64,000 nucleotides of DNA from Candidatus Aphodovivens excrementavium (lineage in GTDB: Bacteria; Actinomycetota; Coriobacteriia; Coriobacteriales; Eggerthellaceae): assembly GCA_018715935.1 (NCBI GenBank), contig DVKR01000028.1, positions 1 through 64,000 of the forward strand, in the 5' to 3' direction. The notes under the pieces were generated by a model that worked only from the letters and a program-made list of their open reading frames with translations, searched no databases and was not told where the DNA came from. The position numbers and the translations under genes were made by a program. Shown here one piece after another: positions 17,718-28,094 of this stretch (within the stretch, counting starts at the first letter, position 1; the number at the start of each line of letters is the position of its first letter).

Positions 17718-17737
17718 ATCCAAACTTGGATATTGTA
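17718..17737 (-). promoter_or_regulatory. aspS promoter region with small dyad
   Basis: On the minus strand a -10-like TACAAT (17732-17737) is followed by the dyad ATCCAAACTTGGAT (17718-17731), which would cover the transcription start. The TCCAA/TTGGA half-sites resemble those of the TetR operator at 14008, differing by one centre base. No good -35 is visible. Confidence 0.35.
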
Positions 17738-17825
17738 CTCGACTCGAGAACACGCACGTTGAGAATGTCGTCTTTTCAGGCGCCTTTTCATGCAAAATGC
17801 GCGAAAAGAAGCCGCAGGGCATCCC

Positions 17826-20009
17826 CTACATCACTTTCGTGCTCTCCACTTTCTCAACGAAGCGCTGCACAATTGGAGCGAGCGGCTTTCGCAGCACAAA
17901 CCCCAAAACAATGAAGGGGAGCGCAAAGCCCAAAAGAACGCCGATCTCTGCCCAAAAATCGTTCATATAGACGCCAAACATGGCTGCGCGCATGGCGTTC
18001 ACCGCATGGGTAATGGGAAGAAACGGACTTACCGCCTGGAAGAAGTCAGGCAGAAGCGCCAGCGGGTAACTCCCGCCGCCGCCCGACACTTGCACGATGA
18101 GAAGCAGCACCGACAGCGCCTTGCCGAAGTTCCCAAACGTTGCAACCAGGGTATAGATGATAAACGCGAATACCAGCCCCGACACCCATAGACACAAAAG
18201 ATAGAGCGCCGGATTATCTGCCTGCACGCCCAAAAACAGCAGGCACCCAAGCCCCATGCATGTGCTTTGCAACAAAGACAATGCCGCCACCGTTACAAAT
18301 CGTCCCGCAAACAGCTGAGCCGAGGTGGGGCTATCGAGCGCGGTCAGCGCACGATGGCTGGGCGACATCTTCAACGCCACCATGATAAGCAGCGCCCCAA
18401 TCCAAAGGGCAAGGGTGGTGTAGAGCGGCGACATGGCAGAACCGAAGTTGTCCACCGGGTACACCGCCTGTCGCTCAAGCTGAATTGGCGCCGAAAGATC
18501 CTGCGCAAGCGAGGCCGGGTCAGACGACAAAACCTCCCTCAGAGCCGAAGCGTCCCCCTCTTCCAGCGCCTGCGCCATGGCAGAAGAAAGCTCCCTCATG
18601 TTTGCCGCCTGCTCTTCCAGATCGTCTGCGCTTGCCGTAAGAGTCTGCTCAAACTCCCCCATGCGCGCAGAAATCGATTCCGCCGAAGCCGACAGATCGC
18701 TCCCCGCAGACTCCAGAAGCGAAGCAACGGAAGGAAGCGCAGATACCACGTATTCGAGTTTTTCCGACAGCTGCGCAAGCGTAGGAGCAACGCTATCATC
18801 GTAGGTTGCCTTCGCCTGCTGCAGGCTGTCGTACGCCTGCGCGGCAAGGCCCTTTGCCTCATCGCGCGCAACCTGCGCATCGCTTCCGCCCGCCTCCAAG
18901 GCGCTGGCAGCATCGACGAGAGAGTCGCGAAGATCCGCCTGCAGCGAAATCGACGCGTTCAGCTGATCGATAAGCGCCTGCAACGCAGGCTGCGATTCCT
19001 CCGGCATGGAGGGCAGCGCGGCCTCCAAACGCGAAACAACCTCTTGGTAGGAAGCGATGCGCGCGTCAGCGTCGCTCGCGAGCGTGCGCAGCGAATCGGC
19101 GGAAGAAGCAGACGTGGCCAGAGCCGAATCGAACGCCGCGTCAAGCGCCTGCGGAACCCCCTCGAAGCCTTCTGCGCTCGCCGCCAGCGCTTGGGCGAAC
19201 GCATCGGCGGCATCGTCGAGCGCACCGGGGATTTCTGAAGCCGCCGTGCGGGCATCGGCAATCTCCCCGGACGTCGCGCGCGCAAGCTCGCCTGATTGCG
19301 AAAGCAACCCGCCCGATCCGTCAATCAAAACCCGAGTTGATCCGATGAGCTGGGCATACAGACGCACTGCCCGAGCCCCCTCTTCCATATCGGTTCCCAC
19401 GTCGTCAAGATTTGCCGCCACATGCTGCAACGCGCCCGATGCGTCGGCGTTATCCAAGTAGTTCAAAAGAGCAGACGACACGCCCAGCGCCACTTCGGTG
19501 AGCGTCTGGGCGAACGTTCTATTGACCTGAGCGGCTATCGCATCGGCACCCTGTCCGGTTACTTTGGGCGCAATAGCGTTTTTCTTCTCGTTCGAGTAGT
19601 AGGTGAGGCTTGCATGTTCCATGTCTTTGGAATAAAACGTCATCATATCGGCACTGAAACTCGGAGGAATAACCACTGCCGCGTAGTAACGCCCCGACCG
19701 CACTCCCTCTATGGCCTCTTCCTCGGACGTGAACTCCCAATCCATCTGGTCGTTTGCACGAAGAGCCGACACCACCTGCTCGCCGATAGTAACGCGCAGC
19801 GGCACAAGCTCGCTTTGATAGCCCTCGTCGGTGTTGGCAACAGCCACCTTCAAATTGCCCGTGTTGTTGAACACGTCCCAGCAGGCGAGCACGTTATACC
19901 AGGTAAACAGCGAGGGGAGCAGCACAAGGCCAAGCACGATGATCACCGTGATAGTGCTGGAGAACAAGCGCTTGATGTCGTCGAAGGCGAGGCGGAACAC
20001 GTTTTTCAT
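17826..20009 (-). CDS. YhgE/Pip-family membrane protein (first of a pair)
   Basis: This 727-residue protein belongs to the YhgE/Pip (phage infection protein) family, related to ABC-2-type membrane proteins. A first transmembrane helix ([21 protein letters not shown], about 20-41) leads to a large extracytoplasmic region of about 480 residues rich in Ala, Ser and Leu with heptad-like helices, and then a C-terminal block of five or six membrane helices (from [13 protein letters not shown]). Family members serve as phage receptors, in secretion of LXG-type toxins or in lipid export; which applies here is unknown. The start overlaps the stop of the paralogue upstream by 4 bp. Confidence 0.9.
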   Translation of the reverse strand: MKNVFRLAFDDIKRLFSSTITVIIVLGLVLLPSLFTWYNVLACWDVFNNTGNLKVAVANTDEGYQSELVPLRVTIGEQVVSALRANDQMDWEFTSEEEAIEGVRSGRYYAAVVIPPSFSADMMTFYSKDMEHASLTYYSNEKKNAIAPKVTGQGADAIAAQVNRTFAQTLTEVALGVSSALLNYLDNADASGALQHVAANLDDVGTDMEEGARAVRLYAQLIGSTRVLIDGSGGLLSQSGELARATSGEIADARTAASEIPGALDDAADAFAQALAASAEGFEGVPQALDAAFDSALATSASSADSLRTLASDADARIASYQEVVSRLEAALPSMPEESQPALQALIDQLNASISLQADLRDSLVDAASALEAGGSDAQVARDEAKGLAAQAYDSLQQAKATYDDSVAPTLAQLSEKLEYVVSALPSVASLLESAGSDLSASAESISARMGEFEQTLTASADDLEEQAANMRELSSAMAQALEEGDASALREVLSSDPASLAQDLSAPIQLERQAVYPVDNFGSAMSPLYTTLALWIGALLIMVALKMSPSHRALTALDSPTSAQLFAGRFVTVAALSLLQSTCMGLGCLLFLGVQADNPALYLLCLWVSGLVFAFIIYTLVATFGNFGKALSVLLLIVQVSGGGGSYPLALLPDFFQAVSPFLPITHAVNAMRAAMFGVYMNDFWAEIGVLLGFALPFIVLGFVLRKPLAPIVQRFVEKVESTKVM

Positions 20010-22729
20010 CGCGGCTCCTCCCCACTCGAAACGCCAGCTTCCGTGGAGGTTTTAGCGCCACGGCCATGTAGAGAGTCTTTTGGCTTTGCACTCGAAACGC
20101 CAGCCTCCGCAGGGGTTTTGGCGCTGTCGCGAGAGCCGGCTCCCTCCCCTTCTTCAACGCGTTTGCCGCCACCAAGGCCACAGTCACCCGCATGCGCATG
20201 GTCGGATAATTCCGCATACAGCGCATACACCTGGGAATCGTCAAGCTGCCCCAAGAACGCTCTCCGCTGCAGGCCATCGCGCACGTATTCAATCGCAATC
20301 AGGAATGCGATTATTGCCACGAGCCACACCAGCCAAAGCGTCAGCAAAATCACCTTTTCTGCCTGCGTAACGGAAAGCACCACAGTCAACAGCGCCGGAA
20401 CCGCAATGCCCACCACAAGCGCGCCGCGCTTTATGCGCGGGTACCATCGGAAAAACCGCTCGGCCTGCTTGATAAGCTCGAAACGGTATTCTTTCCTGTC
20501 GGCAAGCACCCGAAGAAGCTGGGCAACCCTGAAACGGCGCGGCGGGAGCGAAACCTTCTCCCCCATGAGAACGCCGCTCTGGTGAATATGGCTCGCAAAG
20601 AGTCGGTTCAAATTAACCATCCGCGGCCGCAAAAGAGCGCCTGCCGCCATGGCCACCGCAAAGAAGACCCCCAAAACCGCCATATCCGATGCCCAAGCCC
20701 CATCGTAGAACCCGCCTATCACTTCGCGCATTGCGTTGATGCCGTAGGTGAAGGGAAACGCCGGGTACACTGCCTGGAAAAACGGAGAAGTCATTTCTAT
20801 GGGGTAGAGCCCTGTTGCAGCCGGAATCTGAACGAACACCAGCAAAACGCACAGCCCTTTGCCCACATGCTGAAACAGGGTTGACATCGTATATTGAATG
20901 GCGAGATAGGCCTGAGAGGCGCCCACCGCCGTGAGGAAAAAGAGCGGGGCGCTGTGCGTCTGAACGCCCATGAGAAGGCATCCCGCACAGCACACGCACG
21001 CTTGAATGGCGGCCATAAGAGCCAGCAGGAGCCACCGTCCAAAATGCCTCTGCACTGCCGTAAGGTTCTTGATGCCGCTTTCATCGACCTCAAGACGCAC
21101 GATAACCATCAGCATGAAAACGCCAATCCACAGCGTAAGGTTGATGAACAGCGGAGCCATCGCCGAACCGTAGGAGTTCAGCGAATACAGCGTTTCTGTC
21201 TCAACCTGCGTAGGCGCAAGCATGAAATCGGCAACGGAAGACGAATCGAGTGGGCCGCCCAGCAGCTCGGTAAGAGCGTCGGAGGTGCCCAGCGCCGTTA
21301 CGTCGGTGCGGGCGCGCTCGAACGAATCGATAAGATTCGCAAGCACGGCATCCGTTTCCGAACAGGCGTCCTGCGCAACGCCGAGGGTTTCTTCGAGGTG
21401 AGCAAGCGCCGCTTGGCACTGCTCGATAAGCATTTGCTGCCCGGACACTACCGAAGAAAGATTGCTTGACGCTTCGGACAAGTCTCCCAGCGCGCTCCCC
21501 AAAGCAGGAACGGTGTCCGATGCCAAAATCTCCCGAAACGAGGTTCCGGCCTGCAGCGCGTCCTGCACGGCAGTGTTCACCGAATCGGACGCGCCCGACG
21601 CCGACGACGCCGCCTCTGAAATGTTCGACGAAGTTTGCGAAACCTCGTCGATAAGTCCTGAAGCGGCGGCGCTATTCTGTCGAAGCGTTGAAACAGCCTG
21701 GCTGAGCGCGTCTTTCATTTCGCCTTCGGGAAGACTGGTTTCAAGGCGCGAGAGCTCGTTGGCCACGCTATCGGTGCCGGAAACTATCGCCTCCGCATGC
21801 GCCAACGCTGCGTCTACATTACCCTGCGCCGTTAAGGCGCCGGACGCCGCCTTGCCAATTACCTCGTTCGCCTTTACCGACGACTGCGAGAGCAATAGCG
21901 TCGCGTCGTCAAGCGAGGAGCTGAACGTGACGGGGATCCCTGCAACCCCTGCGCTTGCCTCCCCGGTGAGCCGGGCGATATCCTCCAAGGCCGCAGACAT
22001 CGCGTCTACGCGCGATTTCGCGTCCTCAAGCGACGCAGAGAGCTCGTCTGCCCGGGCGGAGGCGGAGCCAATTTCATCCTCTACCTGGGAAAGAGCTTCA
22101 CGCGACCCCTCCAGGAGTTCTCCCGCCTCGCGTAGGCGAGAGCTCGCGTCGTCCCTTGCTGCGGCAAGCTGCGCGTCTCCCGCCGACAGCGTATCGTCGA
22201 TGGTTTGCGCCACCGCCTCGCTTACCTGGGAAACAAAAGCGTCGTTGGTGGCGGTGTCCAGCTCGCTGGCTCCCGTGTCGGTGATCTTCGGAGACACCGG
22301 GCCTGTTTTTTCGTTGACATAGTATTCCAGTTTCGGCAGGTGAGGGTCTGCCGAACCCAACGTGGCAATGTCGGAACTGAAGGAGGAGGGGATGACTATC
22401 ACCGCGTATGCCTGCCCCGCCCGCAAGGCCTCCATCGCCGTATCGCGCGTGGTGAAATCCCAACCGAGCTGATGGTCGTCGCGCAGCCGAGCTTCCACTT
22501 CATCGCCGAGCTGCAAACTGCCAAACGGGGAATCGGCCTCTCCGGCATCCTCGTTCACCACGCAAATGCGCAGATTCTGGGTGTTTCCGTATGGATCCCA
22601 AAACCCGGCAACGTTAAACCACGTGTACAGCGATGGCAAGACCAGCAGAAACAGCACGACAAGCCATGCTGCGGGAACTTTCGCAATGCGCTTCGCATCA
22701 CGGAAAAAGACACGCGCAACGTTTCTCAT
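20006..22729 (-). CDS. YhgE/Pip-family membrane protein (second of a pair, C-terminally extended)
   Basis: This is a 907-residue paralogue of the downstream gene with the same architecture: an N-terminal helix (AAWLVVLFLLVLPSLYTWFNV), a long helical extracytoplasmic region, and a C-terminal membrane block starting TLWIGVFMLMVIV. It has about 180 extra residues. These include two more membrane helices (VVGIAVPALLTVVLSV, LTLWLVWLVAIIAFLIAI) and a charged tail with a duplicated 22-residue unit (EAGVSS motif twice). The two overlapping genes probably make a heteromeric complex. No regulator is directly adjacent. Confidence 0.9.
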   Translation of the reverse strand: MRNVARVFFRDAKRIAKVPAAWLVVLFLLVLPSLYTWFNVAGFWDPYGNTQNLRICVVNEDAGEADSPFGSLQLGDEVEARLRDDHQLGWDFTTRDTAMEALRAGQAYAVIVIPSSFSSDIATLGSADPHLPKLEYYVNEKTGPVSPKITDTGASELDTATNDAFVSQVSEAVAQTIDDTLSAGDAQLAAARDDASSRLREAGELLEGSREALSQVEDEIGSASARADELSASLEDAKSRVDAMSAALEDIARLTGEASAGVAGIPVTFSSSLDDATLLLSQSSVKANEVIGKAASGALTAQGNVDAALAHAEAIVSGTDSVANELSRLETSLPEGEMKDALSQAVSTLRQNSAAASGLIDEVSQTSSNISEAASSASGASDSVNTAVQDALQAGTSFREILASDTVPALGSALGDLSEASSNLSSVVSGQQMLIEQCQAALAHLEETLGVAQDACSETDAVLANLIDSFERARTDVTALGTSDALTELLGGPLDSSSVADFMLAPTQVETETLYSLNSYGSAMAPLFINLTLWIGVFMLMVIVRLEVDESGIKNLTAVQRHFGRWLLLALMAAIQACVCCAGCLLMGVQTHSAPLFFLTAVGASQAYLAIQYTMSTLFQHVGKGLCVLLVFVQIPAATGLYPIEMTSPFFQAVYPAFPFTYGINAMREVIGGFYDGAWASDMAVLGVFFAVAMAAGALLRPRMVNLNRLFASHIHQSGVLMGEKVSLPPRRFRVAQLLRVLADRKEYRFELIKQAERFFRWYPRIKRGALVVGIAVPALLTVVLSVTQAEKVILLTLWLVWLVAIIAFLIAIEYVRDGLQRRAFLGQLDDSQVYALYAELSDHAHAGDCGLGGGKRVEEGEGAGSRDSAKTPAEAGVSSAKPKDSLHGRGAKTSTEAGVSSGEEPR
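20023..20124. repeat. 66-bp-period direct repeat in the 3' end of the second YhgE/Pip gene
   Basis: A 36-bp segment at 20023-20058 recurs at 20089-20124 with five mismatches; the period is 66 bp (22 codons). It encodes the repeated peptide AKTxxEAGVSS at the extreme C terminus and leaves the frame intact. Confidence 0.85.
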
Positions 22730-22865
22730 TCCCTTCCTTTCACACTGCCGATCTTCCCATCAGACGATCATCGCGCGCGAAAGGAATCCGAGCTGTCCGG
22801 ACAACGCGCCGTTACGCTTCCGTTACCTAAAGCCTTCTGCGGAAAAGCGACGGCTTCCCTTCTCG

Positions 22866-24194
22866 CTAGCCGACCTGCCGCTCCCCCAAAAAGCGTTCCA
22901 TAACCGACTTCAAAGTTTTAAGCTCCACTTTGCGCTCGTGGTGCGTCTGCATGTTGCGCACCGTGACTACGCCCTCTTCAAGCTCGTCGGGCCCGACCAC
23001 GGCAACCAGCACCGCATTCAGCTTGTCTGCCAACTTGAACTGGCTTTTCAGGCTGCGATGCTGATGGTCAATCTCGGCAGTAAGCCCCATATCGCGCGCC
23101 GCCTGCACAATGCGGAAGCTCATATCGCGCACAGAGTCGTCAACGCTTGCAACGAACACGTCGCACGGGGGCTTGCCCGGAAGCTCCATTCCTGCAGCTT
23201 GCAGCGCCAAAAGACAGCGCTCGTAGCCAAGAGCGAACCCGAAACCGGGCGTGGGGCGGCCGCCCACTTCCTCCACCAGCTTGTCGTAGCGTCCGCCTCC
23301 GCCGATGGCGTTTTGGCTTCCCATTCCCTCGACAACCTGCACCTCGAACACCGTGCGCGTATAGTAATCAAGGCCGCGCACCAAACGAGGCTCCTCTATA
23401 AACGCAATACCCGCATCGGCAACCAGCTGCTTCACCGTTTCGTAGTGCGCGCGGCAGTTATCGCACAGGTAATCGGAAATCTTAGGGGCGCCGTCCATCA
23501 CCTCAGAGCATGCGGGGTTCTTGCAGTCGAACGCGCGCAGCGGGTTGACCTCTGCGCGTCGGTTGCACTCGTCGCACAACTCGGCAGCATGCTCATCCAT
23601 GTATGCCTTCACCGCGTCGCGATATGCCGGACGGCACTCAGAACAGCCCATCGAATTGACAAGCAGGCGCGTACTCGCAACAGGAATGCCCATTGCCTCG
23701 AAAAAGCGCATGAGCATGATGATGCCCTCGGCATCTACCGTGGGCTCCTCTGCCCCAAGGCACTCGATGCCCACCTGGTTGAACTGGCGCTGGCGGCCTT
23801 TCTGTGGACGCTCGGCGCGAAACATAGGCCCTGCGTACATCAGCTTGGCCGGCGCGGCGCCTTGCGGCACCAAATCGTGCTGAACCACGGCGCGCACGAC
23901 ACCGGCGGTGCCCTCCGGACGCAGGCTCAGACGACTCTTCGCCTTGATAGTGCCGCCCTCGACGAGCGTCTTAAGATTCTCGCCCGAAATAGCCGTGAAC
24001 ATCTCTTTCGACACGACATCGGTAGCCTCGCCGATACCGCGCACGAACAGCTCGGTTTGCTCGAACAGCGGGGTCTCTATCGGCTGGTAGCCGTACCTGC
24101 CGAAAATGGTTGCCGCCGTGTTCTTGAAGGTCGTCCAAAACCGCTGCTCGTCGGGAAGGAGGTCTCTTGTCCCCTCTGGTGCGCGCACTGCCAT
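22866..24194 (-). CDS. hisS: Histidine--tRNA ligase
   Basis: This 442-residue class IIa synthetase charges tRNA-His. It begins MAVRAPEGTRDLLPDE, the family start with the GTRD motif. Motif 2 is GPMFRAERPQKGRQRQFNQ, the histidine loop is RGLDYYTRTVFE, and motif 3 is GFGFALGYERCLL. The C-terminal anticodon-binding domain holds QAARDMGLTAEIDHQ. AAAGGACAGGT precedes the chosen ATG; the longer open frame is unsupported. Confidence 0.98.
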   Translation of the reverse strand: MAVRAPEGTRDLLPDEQRFWTTFKNTAATIFGRYGYQPIETPLFEQTELFVRGIGEATDVVSKEMFTAISGENLKTLVEGGTIKAKSRLSLRPEGTAGVVRAVVQHDLVPQGAAPAKLMYAGPMFRAERPQKGRQRQFNQVGIECLGAEEPTVDAEGIIMLMRFFEAMGIPVASTRLLVNSMGCSECRPAYRDAVKAYMDEHAAELCDECNRRAEVNPLRAFDCKNPACSEVMDGAPKISDYLCDNCRAHYETVKQLVADAGIAFIEEPRLVRGLDYYTRTVFEVQVVEGMGSQNAIGGGGRYDKLVEEVGGRPTPGFGFALGYERCLLALQAAGMELPGKPPCDVFVASVDDSVRDMSFRIVQAARDMGLTAEIDHQHRSLKSQFKLADKLNAVLVAVVGPDELEEGVVTVRNMQTHHERKVELKTLKSVMERFLGERQVG

Positions 24195-24287
24195 ACCTGT
24201 CCTTTCGAAAGCCCTGGAACCGCAAGCGATTCGCAAAATGCCTATACGGGCGAATAGTCAACCGTGCCATTGTAGCGCAGGATATCG

Positions 24288-27200
24288 TCAGTCCATCAGA
24301 TCGACAAGCGAACGGTACACGCCCATCAGCGCATCATCGGGACGGTAGTTCAAGCACGTGACGAGAAGCGAGCGCCCCACCGAAAACACTCCGGCGTCCA
24401 CTGCGCGCTTCGCCGCTTCGAACAGCGCGTCGAGCACCTCGCCAACAGGCGCAACCGGCACGCTCGCCTCTTTTAGCAGCGCGTCTACCTCTCCGCGCTC
24501 GGGAAGCTTGACGCTCTCTTCGGTAAGCAGACCCTGAAGCTCCGTTGCCGCCTGCCCCGCCATCACAGGCGACGCTGCAATGGACTTCACATAGCTTGCC
24601 GCGCCAAGCCGCGCATCCCCCGCCTTCCAGCGCGTATAGGCAAGCTGGTAATACGCTACGGCTATCTCGTGAGGCTGCGTTGCCAAAGACAACCCCATCT
24701 CAAGCGACTTCGAGGCACTGGTCATGTCGCCCATAAGCATGTAGATGCGCGCCAGCAGGCAATGCGCCGCAGTGACCGTCGGCGCCAGTTCAACCGCACG
24801 CTTGGCATGAGCCAACGCGTCGTCCATGCCCGCAAACGAGCGCTCGAGCAAGCGAGATGCCTCCATGTGGCATTGGAGCAGCGTGGCGGGGACCAGCTCA
24901 ACGCGCTTGTCGTGGTCTGGCTCCACCGGAGAAACCTTCCTTTCGCGCATAAGGTTGTAGAGCACGCGAGACGGGTAGGTTTCGAAAGCGCGGTGCACCA
25001 CCTCGGCGCCGTCGGCGTAGCGCCCGCTGGCCTCTGCCTCCCACGCCGCGTTCGACAGCAAACGCCCCGCTTCCTCAACACGGCCCGTCTGTGCAAACGA
25101 GCGCGCCTGCAGCAAGGCGTCTTGGCATTTGTCCTGCCCCAAATAGTTGCTTATGACGGTGTTTTGGTCGTCTGGGTCGGCCTTGCCTTCGGCAAGGGCT
25201 GCCATCAAGCGAGTGCACGCCTTTTCAACGAAAGGATCATCGGCGCGACGCTGATACCTCCGCACGGTCTGAATGGCCTCCGTCGCCGAGGAAGCCGGCC
25301 CAAGACGTGCGGCAAGTCGCTCTGCTTGACGGCGGTGCAGCGCCTCGGCATCGATGCGCAGATCGCGCGCCCACCGGGCGCCCAGCGCAGCCCGCGACTC
25401 CAGCGGAAGCTCCGCGTCGGCGCATTCGGGCAAGTTACGCCGCAAGCCCGCCGACTGAGCTTGCGCCACTAAACGGAAAGGGTCTTTTTGCAAGTCCTGG
25501 TTCGACGCCTGTCCCGCCGCGTACGCGTCGTGCGCGTCTGCTGCGTTGCGGTAGAGAAAAGCGTCCTGTGCGCATACCGCGCTCCACGTGCGGAAATAGG
25601 GTTCCGGACGGCCTTTCGCAGCTGCAACTGCATCTGCCACAAACGACTCGCGCGCAAACGTCACCGACAAATGGGCTTGCGGCAAAAGCTGCATGAAGCC
25701 TGAGGGCGCGCCGTCAGACCCGCTTTCTCGCTCGCCTGCCGCCGCCAGCATATCGCCAAGGGAGAACGGCCCGCCCTCCTGGAGGGTATAGCCGCTGAAC
25801 TCGACATGACGCACCGCGCTTGAGGCGCTGAACGCCGCCGCAGCCAGGAAGACCGCAACATGCTGAGCGTACCGCAGCGCCTCTGCCGCCCGCTCCGACG
25901 ACGAAACCTCAACGACCGCCTGAGCGCTTTCGTCCCATCGCTTGGAAGGCATCATGTCGGAATCAGGAAGAACCGCCATAAACGACACCACGCCTGCCTG
26001 GACATCGGCGCGAAACTCCAAATCGAACCGAAGCGGCATGGCAAGGTTTTCCACCGCTCGGGCAATGGCGCAGCGCGCGTCCCATTCTCCCTGGCCAGCA
26101 GCGGCCTGCGAAAGCAGTCGCTCGGTTTCCTTGGCGACAACGGCATCAATGAGACGTCCGTCCCAGCGAACAACATCCTCAATGCGCCCGACGGAAGCCT
26201 CTTCGGAAAACGAGCGCTTGATCAGCAGATACCTGTTGAGCGCGTTTTGCAGTTTCCAAATCACACGCGAGGAGAGCCCCATACCCTCCTCGGTGGGAGC
26301 CAAGTAGAAGATATCGGCATACCGTATTGTGCGCACCAAGCGCAGCGCCCCCGACGGAGCAAGCATCAGCTGGTCGAGCCCCGCCTCGCCAAGCCACCGC
26401 GCAAGCGCTTGCGCAAGAACGGGAGGCCTCAGAGCCGGATCCCATTGAGCCTGAACGATGATGCTTTGAACCGCGCGCAATGCCGGCAGCGCGGGCATTG
26501 CGTCAAGCGGGGCCCCAACGCCGTCAAGCCCACGCGAAGGAACATCGGGGGCGCCCAGCGACGGCCGATAGACAAACGCGAGGTAGGCGCGCGCCAATGC
26601 GTCTGGATACGCCAAGTCGTGCGCGTGCTCGCCAAAGTTGAACCACGAGTCGAACAGCGAATAGCGATCCTTCACCCGGCGAAAACGCGAAACTTCGCGC
26701 CATGCCCCCTGAGAATCCTTCACCTCGACGCACCCCGACAGGACAGAGGGGCTCTCTTGCTTTTCATAGCGCGCGAACCTCAAATCGGGTTCACGCGTCG
26801 GATGCGAATCGAGTGGCGTATCGGTAGTGAACGCGCGTCCGAATCTGTCGAGGTAGGCAAGCAGTTTTACCGCGCGCTTTTCCACAAACTCCACGATGTA
26901 GCGCCCTTCAGGATCGGGAGAAGGAACAGACCCCGCAACCCATCCGTAGCGCTTGGGAGACCGGGACGGGGAGAGCATTTCGGAAACCGTTTTGTGCTGC
27001 GACGGAGACGCCGCAGACTCATCGGGCGCCGCCAGCGCCGCAATAAGCTTCGCCAAATCGACCGGATAGCGCTCCTTGCCCGAAATCGGAAGCGAGGCAA
27101 GCGCGCCGCTCAGGTCGGGGGCGTCGCGCAAGTCGGAAACGCTGTGGTAGCCGGAGGTTTCCTGAGGGGCTTCGATGCCGCCCCAGGGCGAAACATGCGC

Positions 27201-27311
27201 ACCAGAAGACAGCGGCGGCACCGCATCGGGCAGTTCGCGCGAGACGTTGCGGAAGAACTTCATGGCAGGGAGCCGATAAATTCCCTCGTCTGCCGTTTGC
27301 GAATCCATCAT
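24288..27311 (-). CDS. Large TPR-like protein of unknown function
   Basis: This 1007-residue soluble protein has no catalytic signature I recognise. The C-terminal third holds tetratricopeptide-like helical pairs, such as DALAHAKRAVELAPTVTAAH and ASKSLEMGLSLATQPHEIA, which suggest protein-protein contacts. The N-terminal 150 residues are Pro- and Ser-rich and probably disordered. The middle (about 150-620) is Ala-rich and mixed, without an evident signal peptide or membrane helix. It lies downstream of a PadR-type regulator on the same strand, 160 bp away. I do not assign a function. Confidence 0.75.
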   Translation of the reverse strand: MMDSQTADEGIYRLPAMKFFRNVSRELPDAVPPLSSGAHVSPWGGIEAPQETSGYHSVSDLRDAPDLSGALASLPISGKERYPVDLAKLIAALAAPDESAASPSQHKTVSEMLSPSRSPKRYGWVAGSVPSPDPEGRYIVEFVEKRAVKLLAYLDRFGRAFTTDTPLDSHPTREPDLRFARYEKQESPSVLSGCVEVKDSQGAWREVSRFRRVKDRYSLFDSWFNFGEHAHDLAYPDALARAYLAFVYRPSLGAPDVPSRGLDGVGAPLDAMPALPALRAVQSIIVQAQWDPALRPPVLAQALARWLGEAGLDQLMLAPSGALRLVRTIRYADIFYLAPTEEGMGLSSRVIWKLQNALNRYLLIKRSFSEEASVGRIEDVVRWDGRLIDAVVAKETERLLSQAAAGQGEWDARCAIARAVENLAMPLRFDLEFRADVQAGVVSFMAVLPDSDMMPSKRWDESAQAVVEVSSSERAAEALRYAQHVAVFLAAAAFSASSAVRHVEFSGYTLQEGGPFSLGDMLAAAGERESGSDGAPSGFMQLLPQAHLSVTFARESFVADAVAAAKGRPEPYFRTWSAVCAQDAFLYRNAADAHDAYAAGQASNQDLQKDPFRLVAQAQSAGLRRNLPECADAELPLESRAALGARWARDLRIDAEALHRRQAERLAARLGPASSATEAIQTVRRYQRRADDPFVEKACTRLMAALAEGKADPDDQNTVISNYLGQDKCQDALLQARSFAQTGRVEEAGRLLSNAAWEAEASGRYADGAEVVHRAFETYPSRVLYNLMRERKVSPVEPDHDKRVELVPATLLQCHMEASRLLERSFAGMDDALAHAKRAVELAPTVTAAHCLLARIYMLMGDMTSASKSLEMGLSLATQPHEIAVAYYQLAYTRWKAGDARLGAASYVKSIAASPVMAGQAATELQGLLTEESVKLPERGEVDALLKEASVPVAPVGEVLDALFEAAKRAVDAGVFSVGRSLLVTCLNYRPDDALMGVYRSLVDLMD

Positions 27312-27471
27312 GCACCCCCTTTTCTTCCGATTACCTGCACGTCAGCGCGCTTCCAGCGATGTAAACACTGCATTCTGAGCAGCGAGAAACCAGTTCTCAC
27401 GCGCCTTCACACGCGCTGCTCGCGCATATCTTACTCTCGGCGCCTCTTGCGAGCGGTTGCGCAAGCTGAAC

Positions 27472-28005
27472 CTAGTGACTGGCGCCGTCGTCAGGCCGTT
27501 TTGACGCTTCCCCTAGGCCCGTTTCCAGCAAATCGACCAAAAGCTCATCGAGCCGTTTGCGCGAACGCAGCGCAGCAAGCCATTGCTGCGCGAGGTCGAT
27601 GCCTGCCTGTGTGAGCTCGTATTCGCGGCGACGCGGACCTGCGCAATCCTCTACCCAGCGCGATATAACCGCTCCTTCGTCTTCCAACTTGCGCAAGCTG
27701 CGGTACAAGCCGCCAGAATCAACGTCCACCACGCCGCCCGACATCTCGAGAATAGTGCGGCGCATGTCGTAACCGTAGCCACCCGCCGCCAACAGAGCTG
27801 CTAACGCCGCCGGCTCCACCAAGGCGCCGCCACCGCCACCGCGTCTCCGACAGCACGGACGCCGCATCGGCTGGCCAGGGCAGCTTGCGCCAGCGCCGTC
27901 TGCGGGCGCGCTTTTCGCAGGGCTGCCAGACGCTTCTTCCACGGAACCCGCAAAGCCCTGCCCAGACAAGGGCGCCTGCTTTGGCTCATGCTGCATATCG
28001 GACAT
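27472..28005 (-). CDS. PadR-family transcriptional regulator with Cys/Arg/Gly-rich N-terminal extension
   Basis: This is a 177-residue winged-helix regulator. The PadR-type domain covers about 60-165, with GGYGYDMRRTILEMSGGVVDVDSGGLYRSLRKLEDEG as the recognition region, RRREYELTQAG as the wing, and a short C-terminal dimerisation helix. The first 60 residues are an unusual low-complexity extension containing RRPCCRRRGGGGG. Its two adjacent Cys could bind metal or sense redox state, but this is speculative. An internal start is possible, because the extension has weak coding support. Confidence 0.82.
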   Translation of the reverse strand: MSDMQHEPKQAPLSGQGFAGSVEEASGSPAKSAPADGAGASCPGQPMRRPCCRRRGGGGGALVEPAALAALLAAGGYGYDMRRTILEMSGGVVDVDSGGLYRSLRKLEDEGAVISRWVEDCAGPRRREYELTQAGIDLAQQWLAALRSRKRLDELLVDLLETGLGEASKRPDDGASH

Positions 28006-28094
28006 ACAGAGCGCCCCCTTCTCGTTACGCGTGTCGCTTCCTGCATTATAAAGCGATTATAGAGCGGCGCATGCCGTTAGCGTGAACAGAAAGG

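Noticed and set aside
15821-17914. 697-codon open frame on the plus strand opposite aspS
   Set aside because: It is His/Arg-rich and exactly antisense to aspS, a GC-rich codon-bias shadow. Similar long shadows opposite hisS, cas9 and the TPR gene were rejected for the same reason.
22566-24257. 563-codon plus-strand frame opposite hisS
   Set aside because: It is antisense to a confidently identified synthetase, with no ribosome site or recognisable domain.
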